Below the pieces are notes generated by a model. It was given only the letters and a program-made list of their open reading frames with translations, had not been told where the DNA came from and searched no databases. Shown in pieces: positions 1-6,553 of a stretch of DNA of 6,553 nucleotides (its first letter is position 1; each line of letters starts with the position of its first letter). A program made the position numbers and the translations under genes. Source of the stretch: an uncultured Lachnospiraceae bacterium (GTDB taxonomy: Bacteria > Bacillota > Clostridia > Lachnospirales > Lachnospiraceae); the NCBI GenBank assembly GCA_946627575.1, contig CAMOVS010000076.1:1-6553 (forward strand). The letters run 5' to 3'.

Positions 1-41
1 AATGAACGGATGATATGAAAGACTGAAAATGAAGGAATAAT

Positions 42-560
42 ATGAATAATGGTATGGTGTGTCAAAGAGCTCAGAATATATTAGAAGAGATGATCCGGCA
101 GTTTGCCCGGGCCGGCATCCCTATTCCTTTGGGGCAGATTGATAGTCAGCTGTATTTTTCCCGGTCTTCCACCCGGATGGGCAGCTGCAGAAAAGAAAGA
201 GGAGTATACAGAATTTCTCTTTCGGTTCACATCCTGGAAGATGAGGAAACGGTGCGTAATACCATTGCCCATGAACTGGTTCATACCTGCCGGGGATGCA
301 TGAATCATGGGGTATCCTTTCAGAGGATAGGCCGTCAGGTGGAAGGAAAGCTGGGGATCCCGGTAAGAGGTAAAGCAAGCCGGGAAGAGAGCGAGCGGTC
401 GGGGATCAAAGATGCCTATATAAAGAAGGCCCGCTATCGAATTTCCTGCCGCAGTTGCGGTGCAGTTTTATATCGTCAGAAAAAGTCGGCCCTGGTCATG
501 AATCCCGGCCGCTACAGGTGCGGAAAATGCGGAGGAGGACTGTCTGTAGAAGCTCTGTAA
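42..560 (+). CDS. SprT-like zinc metalloprotein with C-terminal zinc ribbon
   Basis: A 172-residue protein that I read as a SprT/Spartan-like putative metalloprotease. The sequence shows the zinc-protease signature HELVH at residues 77-81, with E78 as the expected catalytic Glu. A third candidate ligand, H89, lies in the downstream NHG motif, as in SprT-like domains. A C-terminal zinc ribbon has two CxxC pairs (C136/C139 and C160/C163). There is no signal peptide or membrane segment, so it should be cytoplasmic. Length is close to the usual ~150-170 residues of bacterial SprT proteins. The ATG at 42 is preceded by AAGGA (32-36) at 5 nt; a second in-frame ATG at 54 is less well placed. The gene is followed by a 154-nt gap with its own promoter, so it is probably not part of the ATP synthase operon. 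Family assignment is fairly secure; the substrate is unknown, and proteolysis of DNA-bound proteins is known only for eukaryotic relatives. Confidence 0.85.
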   Translation: MNNGMVCQRAQNILEEMIRQFARAGIPIPLGQIDSQLYFSRSSTRMGSCRKERGVYRISLSVHILEDEETVRNTIAHELVHTCRGCMNHGVSFQRIGRQVEGKLGIPVRGKASREESERSGIKDAYIKKARYRISCRSCGAVLYRQKKSALVMNPGRYRCGKCGGGLSVEAL

Positions 561-588
561 ATGACATGCATTGTTATTTTTTTCTTAC

Positions 589-617
589 TTTACAAACGAT
601 GTGGATGAGAGTATAAA
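589..617 (+). promoter_or_regulatory. Probable sigma-A promoter of the atp operon
   Basis: TTTACA at 589-594 and TATAAA at 612-617 are separated by exactly 17 nt, and each matches the housekeeping consensus at 5 of 6 positions. Transcription would start near 623-625, leaving a leader of about 90 nt before atpB. It sits in the 154-nt gap after the SprT-like gene, where an operon promoter is expected. No convincing terminator was found between the two: the T-run at 575-583 is preceded only by a 4-bp AT-rich stem. The promoter is inferred from sequence alone. Confidence 0.6.
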
Positions 618-714
618 GGAAGAATACATGAAAAATCATAGAGAGGTATTTCGTCTTTATTACCTGTTAATAATAGGCTGTCAGCTAAGTGACTGAGGCG
701 GAAAACCAGGCCGT

Positions 715-1623
715 ATGAAGTCATTGGAGGTGATGAGTCGCTTGAATATTGCAAATAAAAAGAATAAGAAGAAAGTGATGATTGTCTTGCTGTTCCTGCT
801 GGCGGTGCTGTTTGTAATGATCATGCTAGGCCGCAGCTATTCGGTTCACCATGAGACGATCAAGGAAACTATGAAAGATGCGGTGCTTCATGATAAGAAC
901 CAGATCCGGCTGCCCGGCGGCATTATGGCGGATCCCTCTCTTGTGGCAGGGTTTATTGTCACAGGAATGATTCTGCTTCTGGCTCTATTGATCCGTATTT
1001 TTGCCCTGCCGCATTTCAAATATATACCCGGACGATTCCAGATGCTGGTTGAGATGTGGGTTGGCGTCTTTGATGGTTTGGCTAAGGGAAACAGTCCCCA
1101 TAAGAATAAGGCCCTGGGCGGTTATATATTTGCTGCAGGTACCTACATCTTTGTGGGAACCATGTTTGAGCTTTTCGGATTTCAGGTTCTGACCAGCCAG
1201 GGACACTCGGTGGCCCTGCCTGCGCCCCTGGCCAATATTAATGGAGCCATAGCGATCGGCTGTTTCTCCTACCTTTTCATCGTGTTCGGAGGAATCAGCA
1301 CTAATGGACCCAAAGGAATATTGAAGGCTTTGAAAGAGTTTTCTCTTCCCCTGTCTATGACCTTCCGTCTGTTCGGAGCGCTTCTTTCCGGCATGCTGAC
1401 CACGGAGCTTGTCTACTATTATTTTGTACTCAGCTTCTTCCTGCCGGTTATCGTTGGCGTCCTTTTTACGGTGCTCCACGCTGTGATCCAGGCCTATGTC
1501 CTGACCATGCTGACCTCGGTATATTATGGAGAGGTGTCAGAAGTATCTGAAGTGAAAAAGAAGGAAAAGAAAAAGAAGAAGGCTCAGAAAGGGGATGCTG
1601 ACCCGCAGCCCATGCAGGCATAG
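715..1623 (+). CDS. atpB: F1Fo ATP synthase subunit a
   Basis: Membrane subunit a of Fo, which forms the two ion half-channels beside the c-ring. The essential Arg is R218 in FRLFGALLSG, and the conserved Gln of the last helix is Q259 in VIQAYVLTMLTSVY. The IPGRFQMLVE stretch after the first canonical helix and the PLANIN stretch (variant of PTADLN) also fit the family. At 302 residues it is longer than the usual ~220-270. Two additions explain this: an N-terminal hydrophobic helix (~19-39) preceded by a Lys-rich stretch, and a Lys-rich C-terminal tail (~281-302). The Asn usually following RLFG is Ala here. The start is uncertain. ATG 715 has only a weak ribosome site; GGAGGTGAT at 726-734 would best serve a TTG at 742; ATG 733 is too close to it. 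The widest frame is given. It is the first gene of the operon, and atpE follows after 95 nt. Confidence 0.93.
   Translation: MKSLEVMSRLNIANKKNKKKVMIVLLFLLAVLFVMIMLGRSYSVHHETIKETMKDAVLHDKNQIRLPGGIMADPSLVAGFIVTGMILLLALLIRIFALPHFKYIPGRFQMLVEMWVGVFDGLAKGNSPHKNKALGGYIFAAGTYIFVGTMFELFGFQVLTSQGHSVALPAPLANINGAIAIGCFSYLFIVFGGISTNGPKGILKALKEFSLPLSMTFRLFGALLSGMLTTELVYYYFVLSFFLPVIVGVLFTVLHAVIQAYVLTMLTSVYYGEVSEVSEVKKKEKKKKKAQKGDADPQPMQA
726..734 (+). promoter_or_regulatory. Strong Shine-Dalgarno inside the 5' end of the atpB frame
   Basis: GGAGGTGAT is a 9-nt perfect complement to the usual 3' end of Gram-positive 16S rRNA. It lies downstream of the first possible atpB start (715) and overlaps the second (733). 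The start it would serve best is TTG 742, 7 nt after its end. If used, subunit a would begin with LNIANKK (Leu read as Met) and be 293 residues long. The match is seen directly; its use is inferred. Confidence 0.5.
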
Positions 1624-1662
1624 ACAGCTGCAGAGACCTTGTGAACATACATAGAGATTTTA

Positions 1663-1688
1663 GATTATAGATAAATGATTATAGATAA
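1663..1688 (+). repeat. 14-nt tandem repeat, two copies, in the atpE leader
   Basis: GATTATAGATAA occurs at 1663-1674 and again at 1677-1688, giving a 14-nt period with spacers AT and GT. It lies in the 95-nt non-coding stretch between atpB and atpE, which is strongly AT-rich and little structured. An A/U-rich leader ahead of a strong ribosome site suits atpE, which must be translated much more than its neighbours because each c-ring needs many copies. The repeat is seen directly; a role in translation or mRNA processing is inference. Confidence 0.6.
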
Positions 1689-1704
1689 GTAAGGATTGAT
1701 TAAC

Positions 1705-1712
1705 TAAGGAGG
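1705..1712 (+). promoter_or_regulatory. Ribosome binding site of atpE
   Basis: TAAGGAGG is a perfect anti-16S match placed 6 nt before ATG 1719. It fixes the atpE start and shows that the unusual N-terminal extension of subunit c is meant to be translated. It is the clearest such site in the operon, consistent with high c-subunit synthesis. Confidence 0.8.
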
Positions 1713-1718
1713 AAGAAG

Positions 1719-2123
1719 ATGACAAAACTTGTGAAGCATACAGCACTTGCCCTGGCATTGCTTATACTTGTACTAACCGCAGTTGTATTGAAGGGAGCAA
1801 TCTCTGCACATGCTCAGAGTGCAGAGGCTGCGACAGAAGCAGCAGTTAAGGAATCCGGGGACCAGCAGGAAGCTGCTATTACGGAGTCCAACGATCTTAC
1901 CAATCTGGGCAAGGCCTTTGGTGCGGCCATTCCCATTGGATTAGCAGCTCTGGGTGGAACCATTGGTATGGGTATGGCTATCAGTAAAGCCAATGAAGGG
2001 ATTGCCCGTCAGCCCGAGGCAGATGGAAAGATTCGAACCGTATTGATGTTGGGTCTGGTCTTTATTGAGACGGTCGTAATCTATGCCTTGATCACATCCA
2101 TTTTGATCATTTTTGTTATGTAA
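1719..2123 (+). CDS. atpE: F1Fo ATP synthase subunit c with signal-like N-terminal extension
   Basis: The ion-carrying ring subunit of Fo. The C-terminal ~75 residues form the normal two-helix hairpin: helix 1 with a reduced glycine motif (GTIGMGMA, 80-87), polar loop ARQPE (96-100), and helix 2 with the ion-binding carboxylate E117 in FIETVVIYAL. Total length is 134 residues against the usual 70-90. Residues 1-32 look like a signal peptide: K3 and K6, a hydrophobic run at ~9-24, and AHA (30-32) as a possible cleavage site. Residues 33-60 form an Ala/Glu-rich linker with seven acidic residues. The start is fixed by the strong ribosome site, and no Met lies between residue 1 and the hairpin. 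The Gln of sodium-specific c subunits is replaced by M84 while T118 and Y122 remain, so coupling to protons is more likely, though not proven. atpF follows after 21 nt. Confidence 0.95.
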   Translation: MTKLVKHTALALALLILVLTAVVLKGAISAHAQSAEAATEAAVKESGDQQEAAITESNDLTNLGKAFGAAIPIGLAALGGTIGMGMAISKANEGIARQPEADGKIRTVLMLGLVFIETVVIYALITSILIIFVM

Positions 2124-2144
2124 TAAACAGGAGGCGAGAATATT

Positions 2145-2633
2145 ATGCCGCTTGGAATTGATTTCGTACAGATATTGCTTCATCTTTTCAATGTCATCAT
2201 TCTTTTCGGGGGTCTTTATTTCATCCTTTTTGGTCCTGTTAGAAAGTTTATGGAGGAGAGGGAAGAGCATTACCGCCAGCTTGATGAGGAGAAGAACAAG
2301 GCCCTGCAGGAAGCAGAGCAGTTGAAAAATGATTATGATAAGCAGCTTCAGGATTCTTCCGATCAGATCCTCCTTGAAAGACAGAAGGCTTCTCGGGAGA
2401 TCCAGGAGCTTCGCAGGCAGAAAGTGACGGAGGCCCAGGAGGAAGCCCGCCGCATCATCAAAAAGGCAGAGAGCGAGGGAGAGAGGCGGCGCGAGGAAAT
2501 CGTGGCCGGCGCGAAAGAAGAGATCTCCAATCTGATAGCGGACGCTGCCGATAAGCTGCTGCTTGAAGAGGAGACTGACGATTTCTATGACGCCTTTTTA
2601 GATGAAGCTGAAAGGAGTGGAGAGCATGAGTGA
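2145..2633 (+). CDS. atpF: F1Fo ATP synthase subunit b
   Basis: Peripheral-stalk subunit b, which anchors F1 to the membrane as an elongated dimer. One N-terminal membrane helix (~6-29) is followed by [11 protein letters not shown], the usual membrane-exit motif, and then a long charged, Ala-containing coiled coil (~35-135). The C-terminal part ([13 protein letters not shown], then [12 protein letters not shown]) is the region that normally contacts subunit delta. At 162 residues it is normal in length and has no fused delta domain, unlike the mycobacterial b-delta protein. AGGAGG at 2129-2134 lies 10 nt before the ATG. The stop overlaps the atpA start by 8 nt, which suggests translational coupling; in most bacteria atpH would sit between these two genes. 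Confidence 0.95.
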   Translation: MPLGIDFVQILLHLFNVIILFGGLYFILFGPVRKFMEEREEHYRQLDEEKNKALQEAEQLKNDYDKQLQDSSDQILLERQKASREIQELRRQKVTEAQEEARRIIKKAESEGERRREEIVAGAKEEISNLIADAADKLLLEEETDDFYDAFLDEAERSGEHE

Positions 2634-4467
2634 GAACTTGGAAAAGAATCTTGCCAAAGCTTATCTATACTCCAATACCGCGCCGGATGCTGCTCATAAA
2701 GAACGATTTCTGGACTTTCTCAGGAACCGCTATCATGAAGAGTTCGACCTGCTTTGGGTAGAAAGGCCCAAGATGTCGGGCTTCCGGCTGATCGTCGGGA
2801 ATGAAATCTATGACTGGACCCGCAAGGGAAGAGTTCAGCAGTTAAAGGATATGTTTCAGACAGCGGTCATGGATGCTGTGGAGAAAGAGCAGCCTGACCG
2901 CATCGATTACATCACTCTTCTCAAAGCCTCCCTGGAGGAATGGGAACTGGAGGTTCTTCCGGAAGAGGAAGGGACCGTCACCATGGTGGGGGACGGGATC
3001 GTCTTCGCCGAAGGTCTGGAGAGTGTCGTGTACGGAGAGATCGTTGTGTTTGATTCCGGAGTAAAAGGCATGGTTCAGGATCTTCGTCCGGACAGTGTGG
3101 GTATCATCCTCTTTGGTGATGAAGAGTCCGTTATGGAAGGAACTCTGGTACGCCGGACCAAAAAGACCGCCGGAGTGCCTGTCGGGGAAGGTTTCCTTGG
3201 CAGGGTTGTGGATGCTTTGGGAAACCCGGTGGATGACCAGGGAGCTATTATGTCTTCGGATTATCTGCCCATCGAGGCCCAGGCTCCTGAAATAATTGAG
3301 AGACAGGCCGTGGATACCCCTATGAATACGGGTATTCTTTGTATTGACTCCATGTTTCCTATCGGCAGAGGTCAGCGAGAGCTAATCATCGGTGACCGTC
3401 AGACCGGGAAGACGTCCATTGCCATCGATACCATTCTCAATCAAAAAGGGAATGATGTCATCTGCATATATGTAGCCATCGGCCAGAAGGCCAGCAACAT
3501 TGCCCAGCTGGTTGCCTCTCTGAGAAAAAAAGGTGCTATGGATTATACGATAGTTGTGAATGCTTCCGCCAGTGAGTCGGCTCCCATGCAGTTTATAGCG
3601 CCCTATTCGGGGACGGCTATGGGAGAATACTTTATGAGGAAGGGAAAAGACGTCCTGATCGTATATGATGATCTGTCCAAGCACGCCATAGCCTACCGTG
3701 CTCTGTCTCTTCTTCTTGAGCGGTCACCGGGCCGTGAAGCTTATCCGGGAGATGTCTTCTACCTCCATTCAAGATTGCTGGAGCGGTCAGCCCGCCTGGC
3801 GGATGAGATCGGGGGAGGGAGTCTGACGGCTTTGCCTATCGTGGAGACCCAGGCAGGTGATGTGTCAGCTTACATCCCTACCAATATCATTTCCATCACC
3901 GATGGCCAGATCTTTCTGGAATCCGACCTCTTTTTCTCCGGCCAGCGGCCGGCGGTAAATGTTGGATTGTCGGTATCCCGTGTTGGCGGCGCTGCCCAGA
4001 CCAAGGCGATGAAGAAGGCTACCGGCAGCATCAGGCTTGACCTGGCCCAGTACAGGGAGATGGAAGTCTTCACCCAGTTCTCCAGCGACCTGGATGAAGC
4101 AACCAAAAAGAGGCTGGTATACGGCCAGGGGCTTATGCAGCTGCTGCGCCAGCCCCAGGGAGCCCCTTTCTCTCTTTCGGAGCAGGTTATCCTTCTGGTG
4201 GCAGGTACAGCCCACGTCCTTCAGGACCTTCCTGTTCCCAGGATCGCTGATTTCCGGCAGAAGCTTCTCAGGCATTTTAAAGTTCAGGCATCGGACCTGT
4301 GTGAAAGCATCGATGATACCGGCATCCTTGAAGACGAGGATAAGCAGCGGATTATTGATATGGCAGGAAACTACCTCTGCAGCTACATTAAGGAAATAGA
4401 AGCTCAGGAAAAGAAGGCTATGGAGGAAGCGGAGGCGGATCAGGAGAAACAGAAGGAAGATCAGTGA
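2626..4467 (+). CDS. atpA: Fused delta C-terminal domain + ATP synthase subunit alpha
   Basis: Subunit alpha of F1, with about 90 extra N-terminal residues. From residue ~91 it aligns with normal alpha: [11 protein letters not shown] (115-125), Walker A GDRQTGKT (256-263), Walker B LIVYDD (344-349), and arginine finger R452 in [11 protein letters not shown]. Residues ~8-77 resemble the C-terminal domain of delta: a strand AYLYSNTAP, a helix, then [14 protein letters not shown] and [11 protein letters not shown], matching the IGGF-RVGD-IDGS-RGRL pattern of that domain. The delta N-terminal domain is absent. Length is 613 against ~500-513 for the family; the last ~25 residues are an added charged tail. 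ATG 2626 is chosen because GGAG (2614-2617) lies 8 nt upstream; an earlier in-frame ATG at 2602 has no such site. The start overlaps atpF by 8 nt and atpG follows after 45 nt. The alpha identity is certain. The delta homology is my reading of a pattern, and short divergent domains can mislead. Confidence 0.93.
   Translation: MSENLEKNLAKAYLYSNTAPDAAHKERFLDFLRNRYHEEFDLLWVERPKMSGFRLIVGNEIYDWTRKGRVQQLKDMFQTAVMDAVEKEQPDRIDYITLLKASLEEWELEVLPEEEGTVTMVGDGIVFAEGLESVVYGEIVVFDSGVKGMVQDLRPDSVGIILFGDEESVMEGTLVRRTKKTAGVPVGEGFLGRVVDALGNPVDDQGAIMSSDYLPIEAQAPEIIERQAVDTPMNTGILCIDSMFPIGRGQRELIIGDRQTGKTSIAIDTILNQKGNDVICIYVAIGQKASNIAQLVASLRKKGAMDYTIVVNASASESAPMQFIAPYSGTAMGEYFMRKGKDVLIVYDDLSKHAIAYRALSLLLERSPGREAYPGDVFYLHSRLLERSARLADEIGGGSLTALPIVETQAGDVSAYIPTNIISITDGQIFLESDLFFSGQRPAVNVGLSVSRVGGAAQTKAMKKATGSIRLDLAQYREMEVFTQFSSDLDEATKKRLVYGQGLMQLLRQPQGAPFSLSEQVILLVAGTAHVLQDLPVPRIADFRQKLLRHFKVQASDLCESIDDTGILEDEDKQRIIDMAGNYLCSYIKEIEAQEKKAMEEAEADQEKQKEDQ
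2647..2856 (+). other. Delta (OSCP) C-terminal-like domain encoded at the 5' end of atpA
   Basis: This stretch encodes residues ~8-77 of the long alpha protein. Its length (~70 residues) and element order match the delta C-terminal domain. Anchor positions that fit the family are A17/P20 before the first helix, G52-F53, V57-G58, D63, G68-R69 and L73. The usual Gly-Ser after that Asp is replaced by W64-T65. In normal enzymes this domain binds the C-terminal ends of the b dimer. Here it lies immediately downstream of atpF, in the slot where atpH would be. This is consistent with deletion of the first part of atpH and in-frame joining to atpA. Confidence 0.75.
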
Positions 4468-4512
4468 AACAGCTAATAGAAATTGTTATTGTATAGATGG
4501 CAGGTTTCCACT

Positions 4513-6553
<2,041 letters not shown>

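Noticed and set aside
562..583. Possible terminator after the SprT-like gene (AATG/CATT stem followed by a T-run).
   Set aside because: The stem is only 4 bp and AT-rich, too weak for an intrinsic terminator.
628..696. A 22-codon reading frame (MKNHREVFRLYYLLIIGC...) just upstream of and in frame with atpB, with AAGGA before its ATG, possibly a leader peptide or an atpI remnant.
   Set aside because: Its ribosome site overlaps the -10 element of the proposed promoter, so a transcript from there would lack it. The peptide is short, shows no recognisable family motif, and ends at TGA before the atpB start.
1639..1668. Possible internal promoter before atpE (TTGTGA with a TAGATT-like -10).
   Set aside because: Only 4 of 6 matches in each box in a very AT-rich stretch where chance matches are expected.
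4468..4512. Possible hairpin or small gene in the 45-nt atpA-atpG gap, and a TTG start for gamma at 4483.
   Set aside because: Only a 4-bp AT stem is seen, and the extra residues from TTG 4483 do not match gamma, which starts normally at ATG 4513.

Overview
The window holds most of an F-type (F1Fo) ATP synthase operon, preceded by one unrelated gene for a SprT-like zinc metalloprotein. All genes are on the + strand. Strong AAGGAGG/GGAGG ribosome binding sites, a TTTACA-17-TATAAA promoter, moderate GC and the style of the proteins suggest a Gram-positive anaerobe of the Bacillota, probably Clostridia and perhaps Lachnospiraceae. The taxonomic call is inference from protein style, not from a search.

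Layout: 42-560 SprT-like protein with a C-terminal zinc ribbon. 561-714 is an intergenic region with a good sigma-A-type promoter (589-617). 715-1623 is atpB (subunit a). 1624-1718 is an AT-rich leader with a 14-nt tandem repeat and a near-perfect Shine-Dalgarno. 1719-2123 is atpE (subunit c). 2145-2633 is atpF (subunit b). 2626-4467 is a long atpA (subunit alpha). 4513-5415 is atpG (gamma). 5415-6553 is the first 379 codons of atpD (beta), cut by the window end. atpC (epsilon) would be expected just beyond the end. No atpI-like gene is seen upstream of atpB.

The order B-E-F-[H]-A-G-D is the classical bacterial one, but there is no separate atpH (delta) gene. atpF and atpA overlap by 8 nt, and the alpha protein carries about 90 extra N-terminal residues. 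Residues ~8-77 of these read as the C-terminal domain of subunit delta, the part that binds the b stalk. The delta N-terminal helical domain, which normally docks on the alpha N-termini at the top of F1, is absent. The most economical reading is a delta-CTD/alpha fusion that joins the peripheral stalk to the catalytic head covalently. This is the most interesting point in the window, and I do not know of a description of it. It raises a stoichiometry problem, because F1 has three alpha chains but one delta site.

Other subunits are also unusual. Subunit c has a signal-peptide-like N-terminus plus an acidic linker ahead of the normal hairpin. Subunit a has an extra N-terminal hydrophobic helix, a polylysine C-terminal tail and altered residues around its essential Arg. 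Gamma has a short basic C-terminal extension and alpha a charged C-terminal tail. The catalytic core (Walker motifs of alpha and beta, arginine finger, beta catalytic Glu, a-subunit Arg, c-subunit Glu) is intact, so the complex looks functional rather than decayed.
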